Notes under the pieces: generated by a model
The model's input: only the letters and a program-made list of their open reading frames with translations
What the model was told of the DNA's origin: nothing
Databases searched by the model: none
Shown here: positions 28,701-37,499 of the stretch, one piece after another
How positions within the stretch are numbered: the stretch's first letter is position 1
How the letters are laid out: every line of letters starts with the position of its first letter
Made by a program: the position numbers and the translations under genes
Assembly: GCF_007993815.1 (NCBI RefSeq)
Contig: NZ_VJWE01000001.1
Span: 1-64,000 of the forward strand
Reading direction: 5' to 3'
Source: Acidovorax delafieldii
GTDB taxonomy: Bacteria; Pseudomonadota; Gammaproteobacteria; Burkholderiales; Burkholderiaceae_C
Length of the DNA: 64,000 nucleotides

Positions 28701-28873
28701 GTGTCGGGGCTGGCACCGGGCAGGCTGGCGCTGACCGAGATGGTGGGGTAGTCCACCTGCGGCAGCGGCGCCACGGGCAGCAGGAAGAACGACACCGCAC
28801 CCGCCAGGGCCAGGCCCAGGGTGAGGAGCATGGTGCCGATGGGGCGATGGATGAAGGGGGTGGAGAGGCTCAT
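25700..28873 (-). CDS. mdtC: RND multidrug efflux permease, MdtC type
   Basis: A 1057-residue inner-membrane proton/drug antiporter. It begins STPFIHRPIGTMLLTLGLAL (TM1). The conserved [17 protein letters not shown] segment carries the proton-relay Asp pair in TM4, and a second half repeats the fold, with [15 protein letters not shown] near the end. MdtB/MdtC-type pumps act as a heteromultimer, which matches the adjacent mdtB-like gene. The C-terminal tail is basic. It overlaps the outer-membrane factor gene by 4 nt and is separated from mdtB by 171 nt containing an interspersed element. Confidence 0.93.
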   Translation of the reverse strand: MSLSTPFIHRPIGTMLLTLGLALAGAVSFFLLPVAPLPQVDYPTISVSASLPGASPDTMAATVATPLERSLGAIAGVTEITSRSILGSTSITLQFDLDRNVDSAARDVQAAINAARTLLPTGMPSNPTYRKVNPADSPIMILALTSDLLTRGQMYDAASTVLAQKLSQVEGVGQATVSGGALPAVRVELDPVRLASNGISLEQVRSAIVSTNANRPLGAVEREDHYWQVATNDQARVAADYAPLVLRWKNGQAVRLQDVADVVDSVQDVRNFGVANGKPAVLLQVYKQPGANILEAVERVRSLLPALQASIPAAIDIEVVSDRTPTLRASVKEVERALLIAVALVVLVVFLFLRNGRATLIPSVAVPVSLAGTFGVMYLAGYTLDNLSLMALTVATGFVVDDAIVVLENIMRHMERGKTALRASLDGAREIGFTVVSMSISLIAVFVPILFMGGIVGRFFREFAIVMSSAILVSMVVSLTTTPMMCAALLKPHSPATARRRGWAAAFSHRIGRWVDRMQVRGMRLYRRSLAWCLRHQPVALLALVCVVGLNVYLYTAIDKGFMPEQDTGRISGFIRADQATSYQAMEQRLQRFLSIVQADPAVEHVTGFTGGWQRNAAQMFMTLKRGPGQESSEAVITRLREQLKNEPGARLFMVPQRDIRIGGRQSGASFDYTLQADDIGDLRTWEPRIRQVLSQLPELEDVNSDVQDFGLQTSLVIDRDAVTRMGLTMAQIDATLNNAFGQRQVGVIYNPLNQYRVVMEAAPRYLQNPETLRGFFFVNSQGQQIPLTAFARITTTNTPLSVNHDRGTPASSISFSLAPGVSLSQATEAVNNAVAELGVPVSVRGSFSGTAGAFQDALAGQPLLILAAIITIYLVLGMLYESLVHPITILSTLPSAGVGALLALMLFKTEFSLIALIGVILLIGIVKKNAIMMIDFALTRQRQQGEHGRAPVTAAQAIYRACNLRLRPILMTTVAAIFGALPLALGRGDGAELRQPLGIAIVGGLLVSQWLTLYTTPVVYVALDRLRARVLRAVQRRRKPAGAMPVAPVVLQGNDG

Positions 28874-28892
28874 GGGAGGGCTCTCCGGGTGA

Positions 28893-28944
28893 TTTTTGGG
28901 TGTTTTTGGCTGACTGCGCTAGTGTCTATTGGTTTTTTTGCTAT
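28893..28944 (+). repeat. 52-nt interspersed element, copy 3 (between mdtB and mdtC)
   Basis: TTTTTGGGT, 14 nt, GCGCTAGTG, 15 nt, GCTAT, on the plus strand, antisense to the pump operon. It occupies most of the 171-nt gap between the two pump genes, the only long gap in that operon, and is clearly A/T-richer than its surroundings. In the transcript it would sit just upstream of the mdtC ribosome-binding region. Confidence 0.75.
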
Positions 28945-29044
28945 CGATAACGTAGCGCACGATGTGCCTTTGTTGGCGGCGGAGGCCGGGCGTCGCCCGG
29001 CTCCCGCGCTCAAACTAAGCACGCCATTCAAAAACAGCAACGCT

Positions 29045-32000
29045 TCAGGCATTCACAACCTCGGAACGCCCACGCCACCGCTGCGCCCACCCCTCAAAAG
29101 TGAGGTAAATCACCGGGGTCGTAAACAGCGTGAGCAACTGACTCAGGATCAGCCCGCCCACCATCGTCACCCCCAGCGGATGCCGCAGCTCGCTGCCCAC
29201 CCCCGTCCCCAGCATCATCGGCAAGGCACCCAGCAAGGCCGCCAACGTCGTCATCAAGATGGGCCGGAACCGCAGCAGACACGCCTGATAAATCGCATCG
29301 CGCGCACTCAGGCCTTCGTCCCGCTGCGCCTCCAGCGCAAAGTCGATCATCATGATCGCGTTCTTCTTCACGATGCCGATCAGCAGCACGATGCCGATGA
29401 TGGCAATGATGTCCAGGTCCAGCCGCGCTGCCATCAACGCCAGCAACGCCCCTACCCCGGCCGAGGGCAGCGTGGACAAGATCGTGACCGGGTGCACCGT
29501 GCTCTCATACAGCACGCCCAGCACGATGTACATGGTGACCACCGCCGCCAGGATCAGCAGCAGCGTGTTCGACAGCGACGCCTGGAACGCCAGCGCCGCC
29601 CCCTGAAAGCTCGTCTCCACCGACAGCGGCAACTGCCCCCCGGCCTGCACGGCGGCCTTCTCGCGCTCGATGGCCGCCACAGCGTTGCCCAGCGACACCC
29701 CCGGCGCGGTATTGAACGAAATGGTGGCGGCGGGCAACTGGCCCACGTGGTTGACCACCAGCGGCATGTTGCGCTCCTCGATGCGCGCCACCGATGACAG
29801 TGGCACCGGCGCACCAGCGCTCGACGGCACATAGATGCTCTGCAACGCCTCGGGCCCCACCTTGAACTGTGGCGCCACCTCCAGCACCACGCGGTACTGG
29901 TTGGACTGCGTGAAGATGGTCGAGATCAGCCGCTGGCCAAAGGCGTTGTAAAGCGCCGCGTCAATGCCAGCCACCGTCACACCCAGCCGGCTGGCCTGGG
30001 CGCGGTCGATCTGCACATAGGCCTGGCGGCCCTGGTCCTGCAGGTCGCTGGCCACATCCGTCAGCTCGGGCAAGGCGCGCAGGCGGCGCAGCAGCTCGGT
30101 GGTGCTGGTGGTCAGCTGCTGCATGTCGGGCGATGACAGCAGCCACTGGTACTGCGTGCGCGCCACCCGGTCTTCAATGGTCAGGTCCTGCACGGGTTGG
30201 ATGAACAGGCGGATGCCCGGCAGGTTCTGCACGCGCTCGGCCAGGCGCTGCTGCACCACACCGGCCTTGTCGCGCTGTGCATGCGGCTGCAGGTCGATCA
30301 GCAGGCGGCCGGTGTTGAGCGTGGTGTTGGCGCCGTCGACGCCGATGAACGACGAGACGCTGCGCACGGCGGGGTCTTGCAGCAGCCGTTCGGCCACGGC
30401 CTGCTGGCGCTCGGCCATGCCAGCAAACGAGATCGACTGGTCGGCCTCGGTGGTGGCCTGCAGCGTGCCGGTGTCCTGCACCGGAAAGAAGCCCTTGGGG
30501 ATGAACAGATACAGCACCACGGTGAGCGCCAGCGTGGCCGCAAACACCAGCCAGGTGGTGCCCCGGTGGTTCAGCACCCAGCCCAGCATGCGGCCATAGC
30601 CTGCGATGGTGCGATCAAAAAAATGTCCCGTGGCGCGGTACAGGCGGCCATGGCTCTCCTCGGGCGTGTGGCGCAGCAGGCGCGCGCACAGCATCGGCGT
30701 GAGCGTGAGCGACACCACGGCCGAGATCAGGATGGACACGGCCAGCGTGATCGCGAACTCGTGGAACAGCCGGCCCACCACATCGCCCATGAACAGCAGC
30801 GGGATCAGCACGGCGATCAGCGAGATGGTGAGCGAGATGATGGTGAAGCCGATCTGCTGCGAGCCCTTGAGCGCAGCCGCGAGGGGTGCCTCGCCCTCTT
30901 CCACATAGCGGGCAATGTTCTCGATCATCACGATGGCATCGTCCACCACAAAGCCGGTGGAGATGGTCAGCGCCATCAGCGTGAGGTTGTTGATGGAAAA
31001 CCCCGCGAGGTACATCACGCCACAGGTGCCGATGAGCGACAGCGGCACAGCCACGCTCGGGATCAGCGTGGCCGAGGGGCTGCGCAGGAAGACAAAGATC
31101 ACCGCCACCACCAGCAGCACAGCCAGGCCCAGCTCCACCTGCATGTCGCGCACCGAGGCACGCACCGTCACCGTGCGGTCCGTCAGCACCTGCACATCCA
31201 GCGACGCGGGCAAGGTGCTTTGCAGCTGCGGCAGCAGGGCCTTGATGCGGTCCACCGTGTCGATCACGTTGGCGCCGGGCTGGCGGCGGATGTTGAGGAT
31301 CACGCCGGGCTTGGCCCCGGTGTCTGCCGTGCCCGCCCAGGCGGCGAGGCGGGTGTTCTCGGCATCGTCCACCGTTTCGGCCACGTCCTTCAGGCGCACG
31401 GGGGCGCCATTCTTGAAGGCAATGATGAGGTCGCGGTATTCGGCCGCCGACTGCAGCTGGTCGTTGGCATCGATGGTGGAGGCACGGGCCGGGCCGTCAA
31501 AGCCGCCCTTCGCCTGCTTGACGTTGGCGGCTGCGATGGAGGTGCGCACGTCCTCCAGCGTGAGGCCCAGCTGCGCCAGTGCCGTGGGGTTGGCCTGGAT
31601 GCGCACGGCCGGGCGGCGCCCGCCCGCAATCGCCACCAGGCCCACGCCCTGCACCTGCGAGAGCTTGGGTGCCAGGCGGTTTTCCACCAGGTCGTTCACG
31701 CGGATCACAGGCAGCGATGGCGAGGTGATGGCCAGTGTGAGGATGGGCGCATCGGCCGGGTTGACCTTGCTGTACAGCGGCGGCATGGGCAGGTCGCTGG
31801 GCAGCAGGTTGCTGCCCGCGTTGATGGCCGCCTGCACCTGCTGCTCGGCCACGTCCAGTGCCATGTCCAGCGCAAAACGCAGCGTGATCACCGAAGCCCC
31901 GCCCGAGCTGGTGGACGACATTTGCGACAGCCCCGGCATCTGGCCGAACTGCCGCTCCAGCGGGGCCGTGACGTTGGAGGTCATCACGTCGGGGCTGGCG

Positions 32001-32158
32001 CCCGGGTACAGCGTGGTGACCTGGATGGTGGGGTAGTCCACCTCGGGCAGGGCCGAGGTGGGCAGCAGCCGGTAGGCCATCAGCCCCGCGATCAGGATCG
32101 CCACCATCAGCAGCGCGGTGGCGATGGGGCGCAGGATGAAAAGGCGCGACAGATTCAT
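29045..32158 (-). CDS. mdtB: RND multidrug efflux permease, MdtB type
   Basis: A 1037-residue RND pump starting [20 protein letters not shown]. The periplasmic porter region includes [21 protein letters not shown]4 has [19 protein letters not shown] with the Asp pair, and the second half ends with [19 protein letters not shown]. It belongs to the HAE-1 class and pairs with MdtC. It follows mdtA after a 54-nt gap on the same strand, so efflux of hydrophobic drugs or bile-salt-like compounds through the tripartite complex is the expected role. Confidence 0.93.
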   Translation of the reverse strand: MNLSRLFILRPIATALLMVAILIAGLMAYRLLPTSALPEVDYPTIQVTTLYPGASPDVMTSNVTAPLERQFGQMPGLSQMSSTSSGGASVITLRFALDMALDVAEQQVQAAINAGSNLLPSDLPMPPLYSKVNPADAPILTLAITSPSLPVIRVNDLVENRLAPKLSQVQGVGLVAIAGGRRPAVRIQANPTALAQLGLTLEDVRTSIAAANVKQAKGGFDGPARASTIDANDQLQSAAEYRDLIIAFKNGAPVRLKDVAETVDDAENTRLAAWAGTADTGAKPGVILNIRRQPGANVIDTVDRIKALLPQLQSTLPASLDVQVLTDRTVTVRASVRDMQVELGLAVLLVVAVIFVFLRSPSATLIPSVAVPLSLIGTCGVMYLAGFSINNLTLMALTISTGFVVDDAIVMIENIARYVEEGEAPLAAALKGSQQIGFTIISLTISLIAVLIPLLFMGDVVGRLFHEFAITLAVSILISAVVSLTLTPMLCARLLRHTPEESHGRLYRATGHFFDRTIAGYGRMLGWVLNHRGTTWLVFAATLALTVVLYLFIPKGFFPVQDTGTLQATTEADQSISFAGMAERQQAVAERLLQDPAVRSVSSFIGVDGANTTLNTGRLLIDLQPHAQRDKAGVVQQRLAERVQNLPGIRLFIQPVQDLTIEDRVARTQYQWLLSSPDMQQLTTSTTELLRRLRALPELTDVASDLQDQGRQAYVQIDRAQASRLGVTVAGIDAALYNAFGQRLISTIFTQSNQYRVVLEVAPQFKVGPEALQSIYVPSSAGAPVPLSSVARIEERNMPLVVNHVGQLPAATISFNTAPGVSLGNAVAAIEREKAAVQAGGQLPLSVETSFQGAALAFQASLSNTLLLILAAVVTMYIVLGVLYESTVHPVTILSTLPSAGVGALLALMAARLDLDIIAIIGIVLLIGIVKKNAIMMIDFALEAQRDEGLSARDAIYQACLLRFRPILMTTLAALLGALPMMLGTGVGSELRHPLGVTMVGGLILSQLLTLFTTPVIYLTFEGWAQRWRGRSEVVNA

Positions 32159-32212
32159 GGCGGCGGGTGCGCTGGCAAGACAGGCAGGGGAGAAACCGGG
32201 GTGCCGCTGCGC

Positions 32213-33988
32213 TCAGCGCGCCGGGCTGGCTGCGCCACCCTGGGACGGCGGCTGCTGTTGCAGCCGCTCGCGGATGTAGGCACGGCGCTCCTCCTGCGGT
32301 AGGGCCATCACGCGGGCGCGCTCGTCGGCGGGCATCTGGTCCAGCAGTGCCTTCACCTGCGGAGGGATGCCCCGTGGGGGGGCGGAGCTACGGTCTGCAG
32401 GCGCTGCGGGGGCGGCGGGCGGTGCAGCGCCTGGGGATGCTTGTGGTGCAGCTGCTCTGGGTGGTGCTTCGCTGCGCTGCTGTTGTGGCGCAGCAGAGGC
32501 CTGCGGGGCAGACGCAGGGGCAGCGGCGGGAGCACCCACACCCGACACCGAAGAGGCTGCAGCAGACGCCGCCGACGCTGGAGCCGCTGCGCCGCTCGCG
32601 CCCATCTGCGCTCGCCGCTCGCGCAAGAAGGCGCGACGCTCTTCGGGGCTCATCTTCTGCAGCTTTTCACGTACATCGGGGGGCAGGGATGCCATGAAGG
32701 CGCGGCGCTGCGCGGCCTGGTCCTGGGCTGCCTGGTCGGCGCGGGTGACGGCACCGGCATCGATGACGGCGACCTTGGCGCCTTCACGCAGGCGGTCGAT
32801 GCCGTCCGTGACCACCTGCTCGCCCTCGCGCAGCTCGCCTTCGACGCTCACACGGTCGCCATCGGTGACGCCCACGCGGATGCGGCGCTGGGTCACGGAA
32901 CTGTCTTCCTGTACCAGGTAGACATAGTTGTTCTGCACGGCCGTGGCCGGTACGGTCAGCACGCCCTGGAGCAGGTTGACCTGCAGGCGCACGTTGACGA
33001 ACTGGTTGGGGTACAGGGCGCCGTCTTCATTCGCAAAAGCGGCCTTCACCTTGATGGTGCCGGTGGCGCTGTCGATGGCGTTGTCCAGCGCCACCACGCG
33101 GCCCTTGGCCAGCTGGCGGCGGCTGTCGCGGTCCCACAGCTCCACGCTCAGCTCTTCGCCTGCGGCCATGCGGCGACGCATCTGGGGCAGGTGCGCCTCG
33201 GGCACGGAGAACGCTGCGTCGATGGGCCGCACCTGGTTGATGGTGACGATGCCGTTCGCGTCGCTCGGCCCCACCACGTTGCCCCGGTCGGCCTGGCGCA
33301 AGCCCAGGCGGCCGGCAAAGGGTGCGGTGACCTGGGTGTAGCTCAGTTGCAGGCGCGCGGCGTCCACCTGCGCCTGGTCCGAGGCCACGGTGCCTTCCAG
33401 CTGCCGCACCAGTGCGGCCTGGGTGTCTACCTGCTGGCTGGCGATGGAGTCGCGCGCCAGCAGGTCCTGATAACGCTTGAGGTCGAGCTGAGCATTCTTG
33501 AGCAGCGCCTGGTCACGCTGCAGCGTGCCCTGCGCCTGCGACAGCGCCGCCTGGTAGCTGCGCGCATCGATCTCGGCCAGCACCTGGCCTGCACGCACCT
33601 CGTCACCTTCCTTGAAGCGCACCGACGTCAGCTCGCCGCCGACCTTGGCGCGCACCACGGCGGTGGCGCGTGCGCTCATGGTGCCGATGGCGCTCACCAC
33701 CACCCGCACATCGCCCCGCTGCACGGTGCCTACCGACACGGGCTGTACGTTGCCCCCACCAAAGCGCCCGGGCCCACTGCCGGGCTTGCGCGCCGCGTTA
33801 GGTCCCGTGGCGGCACCGCCAGCGCTGGCCGCGGCCGATGCATCCTGGCGCTGTTTCCACCACCAGGCACCACCTCCCACCGCAGCCAGCGCCACGGAGG
33901 CCAGTAACAACGCGGAGATCCAGCGCAGCTTGCCGGACTGCAATCTTGCGGGCCTCTGTGGACGGGTCAACGAACGGTTCAGGGGCAT
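32213..33988 (-). CDS. mdtA: RND periplasmic adaptor, MdtA type, with long C-terminal extension
   Basis: The adaptor joins the pump to the outer-membrane channel. From the start at 33988 (MPLNRSLTRP) there are 591 residues: an N-terminal anchor helix (WISALLLASVALAAVGGGAW), a barrel-sandwich half (GELTSVRFKEGDEVRAGQVL), a coiled-coil hairpin, and the second half (TQVTAPFAGRLGLRQADRG). The conserved adaptor ends near residue 425. It is followed by about 165 extra residues: two copies of a charged helical motif (MSPEERRAFLRERR and LPQEERRAYIRERL) separated by a roughly 70-residue Ala/Pro/Ser linker. The motif resembles helical segments of CpxP/Spy-like periplasmic proteins. This makes the protein well over the usual roughly 400 residues. 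It is the first gene of the efflux operon. Confidence 0.92.
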   Translation of the reverse strand: MPLNRSLTRPQRPARLQSGKLRWISALLLASVALAAVGGGAWWWKQRQDASAAASAGGAATGPNAARKPGSGPGRFGGGNVQPVSVGTVQRGDVRVVVSAIGTMSARATAVVRAKVGGELTSVRFKEGDEVRAGQVLAEIDARSYQAALSQAQGTLQRDQALLKNAQLDLKRYQDLLARDSIASQQVDTQAALVRQLEGTVASDQAQVDAARLQLSYTQVTAPFAGRLGLRQADRGNVVGPSDANGIVTINQVRPIDAAFSVPEAHLPQMRRRMAAGEELSVELWDRDSRRQLAKGRVVALDNAIDSATGTIKVKAAFANEDGALYPNQFVNVRLQVNLLQGVLTVPATAVQNNYVYLVQEDSSVTQRRIRVGVTDGDRVSVEGELREGEQVVTDGIDRLREGAKVAVIDAGAVTRADQAAQDQAAQRRAFMASLPPDVREKLQKMSPEERRAFLRERRAQMGASGAAAPASAASAAASSVSGVGAPAAAPASAPQASAAPQQQRSEAPPRAAAPQASPGAAPPAAPAAPADRSSAPPRGIPPQVKALLDQMPADERARVMALPQEERRAYIRERLQQQPPSQGGAASPAR

Positions 33989-34138
33989 GGTGGGGCGCAA
34001 CGAGGAATGAGCGAACGGGTATGGTAGCCAGCGCACCCCCCGTGGCTGCCGCCCGGCGGGTACCCTTTACCGGGGATTTACGCGCGCTTTGGGCGGGGTT
34101 TACCGATGTATCGGCTCAGCCCCGCCAGGGGGCAGCAA

Positions 34139-34780
34139 TCAGCGGTTGGTGGCCAGCAGAAGGCCGCCAGCACCCATGAAGAAACCGCCGGTGGCCTTGT
34201 TCAGGCGGGCCACACCGCGCGAGGTGCGGATGAAGCGGCGGATCTGGCGCCCGAAGCTGGCGTAAACGGCCGTCGAGACGAATTCGCTGCCCAGATAGAT
34301 GGAGCCCAGCACCAGAAACTGGCGCGCTGCAGGCTGCGCGGGGTCGATGAACTGCGGAAAGATCGCCGCGAACAGGATGATCGCCTTGGGGTTGGTGATG
34401 CCCAGCAAAAACTCCTGCGCAATGAGAGCACGCAGATGGAACTGGACCGGTTGACCCGATGCCTGGCCACTGCCAGGTGCATCCTCCAGCGCCAGGCCGC
34501 TGAACTCGCGGCTGTGCCAGGCCTTCCAGCCCAGCCAGAACAGGTAGGCAGCACCCACCCACTTCACAGCCGTGAACGCCGCTTCGGACGCCAGCAGCAT
34601 CGCCCCCAGCCCCACCGCAGACACCGTCAGAAAGATCGCGAACGCCGCTGCCCGGCCCACCGTGGCGATCATCGCGGGGCCCACGCCTGCGCGGATGCCG
34701 TTGTTGAGGCCACAGAAGTTGTTGGGCCCCGGGGTGAGCGAGATGGCGATGGCAACCGGAACAAATAGCAGCGCATCCAT
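34139..34780 (-). CDS. LysE-family translocator
   Basis: A 213-residue inner-membrane exporter of amino acids or small metabolites. It has the LysE/RhtB fingerprint ISLTPGPNNFCGLNNGIRAG in TM1, about six helices, and the central segment EFLLGITNPKAIILFAAIFPQF. The exported compound cannot be read from the sequence. It is transcribed alone and lies about 150 nt after the start of mdtA on the same strand. Confidence 0.92.
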   Translation of the reverse strand: MDALLFVPVAIAISLTPGPNNFCGLNNGIRAGVGPAMIATVGRAAAFAIFLTVSAVGLGAMLLASEAAFTAVKWVGAAYLFWLGWKAWHSREFSGLALEDAPGSGQASGQPVQFHLRALIAQEFLLGITNPKAIILFAAIFPQFIDPAQPAARQFLVLGSIYLGSEFVSTAVYASFGRQIRRFIRTSRGVARLNKATGGFFMGAGGLLLATNR

Positions 34781-34923
34781 GGGACAGTCCTTGCAGGGTG
34801 AGGCGTGTGTGAGGGGGAACGGTCAGCACCGCAGTCTACGGCAGACCCTGCCTACACGGCCGACCCCAGGGCACATGCCCCCAAGGCGCCCTCTACCACC
34901 TCACAACGCCTTTGAACAGGTTC

Positions 34924-35544
34924 TTACAGATCCAGCACCGAGCCCCAGGTCACATCGGGCAGGGCTTCGTAATGCGCCACAACGGTCAGGCGGTCTGGTC
35001 TGGCCGCTTGGGATGCCAGGGCCTGCGCCAGGTAGCGAATGGAGGGCTTGTCCAGCCCGCCCACAGGCTCGTCGATCAAGGTCAACGGTGCATTCGAGGC
35101 CAAGGCCCCTGCCATGAGCACCTTGCGCTTGCTGCCGGTGGACAGGGCGTAGAAAGGCTTGTCCAGATGCTCGTGCAGGCTGAACCCGTCGATGTGCTCC
35201 ACCAAGGCTGCCACATCCCATTGGGGGTAGCGTGCGGGCAGGCTGTCGAGCCAACCCCTGGCAGTGAGCGGGTCCCACTCGCTGGATCGCGGGTCCGCCC
35301 AGAAGACCCATGGTGCCGAGGCCTTTGCGGCCTGGTTCAGGTCCACCCCTTGCAGCGTGATGCTGCCAGCCTGCGCCGTCAGCTCGCCAGCCAGCAGACG
35401 CAGCAACGTCGTCTTGCCGGTGCTTTCATCACCCCGCACCAGAGCCAGGCCCGGGGGCCAGGCCAGCGACAGGTTGTCCAGCACTGCACACTCCGGGTAC
35501 GCAAACCGCAACCCCTTCACCCACAAAAACACGCTCTCAGCCAC
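34924..35544 (-). CDS. Stand-alone ABC-type ATPase
   Basis: A 206-residue nucleotide-binding protein of CcmA-like size. Walker A is GDESTGKTT (near residue 38), Walker B is LTLIDEPVGGLD, and the H-loop is VVAHY. The ABC signature is LSTGSKRKV instead of LSGGQ, and the Walker A has Asp-Glu in place of the usual small residues. No permease gene is adjacent: the neighbours are a LysE exporter and an EamA transporter. It could be a cytochrome c maturation-like or regulatory ATPase, and the partner is unknown. Confidence 0.7.
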   Translation of the reverse strand: MAESVFLWVKGLRFAYPECAVLDNLSLAWPPGLALVRGDESTGKTTLLRLLAGELTAQAGSITLQGVDLNQAAKASAPWVFWADPRSSEWDPLTARGWLDSLPARYPQWDVAALVEHIDGFSLHEHLDKPFYALSTGSKRKVLMAGALASNAPLTLIDEPVGGLDKPSIRYLAQALASQAARPDRLTVVAHYEALPDVTWGSVLDL

Positions 35545-35574
35545 CCTGTCTCCTCGATGCGGAAAGCGAACATT

Positions 35575-36492
35575 CTAGGAAGCTGCAGCACGCCGGGCCC
35601 ACCACAAGCCTCCCACCTGGTTCACCACCAGCCCGCAGAGCACTGCGGCTGCGCCCAACCACTGCAGAGGCGCCGGGGTTTCACCCAGAAAGGCATAGGC
35701 CGCCCACAGCCCCACCACCGGCACCAGCAGCGAAAACGGCGTGACCCGCCCCGCTGCATGGCGTTGCAGCAGCTGCGTCCACAGCGTGTAGGCCAGCAGC
35801 GTGGCCAAGAAGGCCAGGTAGGCCACGGCCAAGAGCCCCGTGCCACTCAAAGACTGCAGCTGTGCCCACACGGCGGTGGAGCCCTCGCTCCACAACGCCA
35901 GCGCAAAGAACGGCCCAATAGGCACCACACTGCTCCACACGATGAACGGAAACGGCGCATACGCCCCGGCCTGTGCCGCGCGGCGCGCCACCAGATTGGA
36001 CACCGCCCACATGAATGCGGCGCCGAGGGTGAGCACAAACCCCGCCAGCGTCATCTGGCCCGGCCCCTCGCCATGCGCGAGGCCGATGGTCATCAAGCCG
36101 CCGAACGCCAGCAACAAGCCCCCCCACTGCCAGGGCTTGGCACGCTCACCCAGCAACGGCGCGGCCAGCAGCAAAGTGAAGAACGCCTGGGTCTGCATCA
36201 CCACCGACGCCATGCCCGCCGTCATGCCCAGCTGCAGCCCCAGAAACAGAAAGCCGAACTGCCCCAGCCCCTGCGCCATCCCGTAGCCCACCACAAAGCG
36301 CCAGGGCAAGGCCGGACGCGGTACGAACAACAAGAAGGGCAGCGATGCCGCCGTAAAGCGCAGCGCGCCCAGCAGCATGGGACTCAGGCCCTGCAGGCCG
36401 AGCTTCATCACCACAAAGTTCAGCCCCCAGATGACCACCACCGCCAGGGCACGCAACAGGTCGCCACGGCTCAAGGCCGCTGGCGTACTCAT
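35575..36492 (-). CDS. EamA-family (DMT) transporter
   Basis: A 305-residue inner-membrane protein with ten helices in two EamA repeats: WGLNFVVMKLGLQGLSPMLL in the first half, and AAFMWAVSNLVARRAAQAG opening the second, ending GLVVNQVGG. Family members export amino acids or metabolites. Its stop lies 31 nt from the ABC ATPase start. Its start overlaps the end of the epimerase gene by 4 nt (ATGA), so it is translated with the BASS/FMO operon upstream and may export a product of that pathway. Confidence 0.88.
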   Translation of the reverse strand: MSTPAALSRGDLLRALAVVVIWGLNFVVMKLGLQGLSPMLLGALRFTAASLPFLLFVPRPALPWRFVVGYGMAQGLGQFGFLFLGLQLGMTAGMASVVMQTQAFFTLLLAAPLLGERAKPWQWGGLLLAFGGLMTIGLAHGEGPGQMTLAGFVLTLGAAFMWAVSNLVARRAAQAGAYAPFPFIVWSSVVPIGPFFALALWSEGSTAVWAQLQSLSGTGLLAVAYLAFLATLLAYTLWTQLLQRHAAGRVTPFSLLVPVVGLWAAYAFLGETPAPLQWLGAAAVLCGLVVNQVGGLWWARRAAAS

Positions 36493-37499
36493 GCGGCCGC
36501 CACGGACACGCCCGCAGCTATGGGGCGGCCCTGCAGCGCCCGGGCAGCGACGAAGGCCTCAAACGCCTGGGCGCTGGTCTTGCCCGGCACATAGCCCAGC
36601 ACCTCCTTGAGTGCAGTGTTCAGCAGCACAGGCCGGTAGCGCAGAAAGTCGAGCTGCTCGGGGCCGTAGCGGCTCACACCCAGCGCGGAGCCCACGGCCA
36701 GCGCGGTGCGCAGCAGCCCTGCAGGTAGCTCCAGCACGGGCTTGCCCAAGCGCTGTGCGATCTCGCGCAAGGGCAAGGCACCGTCGCCCGCCAGGTTGAA
36801 ACAGCCAGCCCGCTGCGTGCGCAGCGCATGCAGGATGGCACCAGTCACGTCTTCGTCCCAGATGAACACAAACGGGCTCTCGCTACCCCGGATGGCGAGC
36901 AGGCGCGGCTTTTCAAACAAGGCGGTGATCTGGTTGTCCACCCGCTCTCCCAGGATGGTGCCGATGCGCAGCACCGTCTGCGCCAGCGCCGGGTGCTGCG
37001 TGCGGTATTGCGCCAGCATCTCTTCCACCAGCCGCTTGTGGTGCGAATAGGCAAAGACCTCGTTGCCCCGCAGCGCGTCCGTCTCGCGCAACCACGCGGG
37101 GTTGTCGGCGTGGTAGCCGTACGCCGCGCCACTGGAGCTGACGACTAACTGCTTCACGCCGGTGGCCACACAGGCATCCAGCACGTTCTGGCTGCCCAGC
37201 ACGTCCACCGAATATTCAAACTCGCGGCTGGAACCCTTGCCGGGCGTAACGATGGACGCCAGGTGCACCACGCTGTCGATGGCGGTGTCTGCCAGCGTCT
37301 GCGCAAGACCGGGGTCGCGCACGTCCTGGACCCGGTAGGTCACACCGGGCAGGCGACGCTCGGCGGGCACCTCGCGCACGTCGGTCGCCACAATGGTCCC
37401 GACCCCTTCACGCGCCAGTGCAGCCACCACGCTGCGGCCCAAGAAACCGTCTGCTCCGGTGACCAGAATGCGGCGGCTTTTCCACCCCATGCCGGTCAT
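36489..37499 (-). CDS. NAD-dependent epimerase/dehydratase (extended SDR)
   Basis: A 336-residue Rossmann-fold enzyme. The cofactor loop GADGFLG is near residue 16, and active-site Tyr/Lys are in YSHHK preceded by SSSGAAYG. The fold matches sugar epimerases and also 3-beta-hydroxysteroid dehydrogenase-like enzymes. The neighbouring monooxygenase and bile-acid-type symporter favour the second reading, but this is inference. The start at 37499 overlaps the symporter stop by 4 nt. The frame is open further 5' but that part is non-coding sequence over the symporter. Confidence 0.85.
   Translation of the reverse strand: MTGMGWKSRRILVTGADGFLGRSVVAALAREGVGTIVATDVREVPAERRLPGVTYRVQDVRDPGLAQTLADTAIDSVVHLASIVTPGKGSSREFEYSVDVLGSQNVLDACVATGVKQLVVSSSGAAYGYHADNPAWLRETDALRGNEVFAYSHHKRLVEEMLAQYRTQHPALAQTVLRIGTILGERVDNQITALFEKPRLLAIRGSESPFVFIWDEDVTGAILHALRTQRAGCFNLAGDGALPLREIAQRLGKPVLELPAGLLRTALAVGSALGVSRYGPEQLDFLRYRPVLLNTALKEVLGYVPGKTSAQAFEAFVAARALQGRPIAAGVSVAAA

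Noticed and set aside
25715..29797. Open frames of 632 and 720 codons on the plus strand across the RND pump genes
   Set aside because: They are shadows of mdtC and mdtB in reverse. Their translations are His/Arg/Gln-rich with no recognisable fold.
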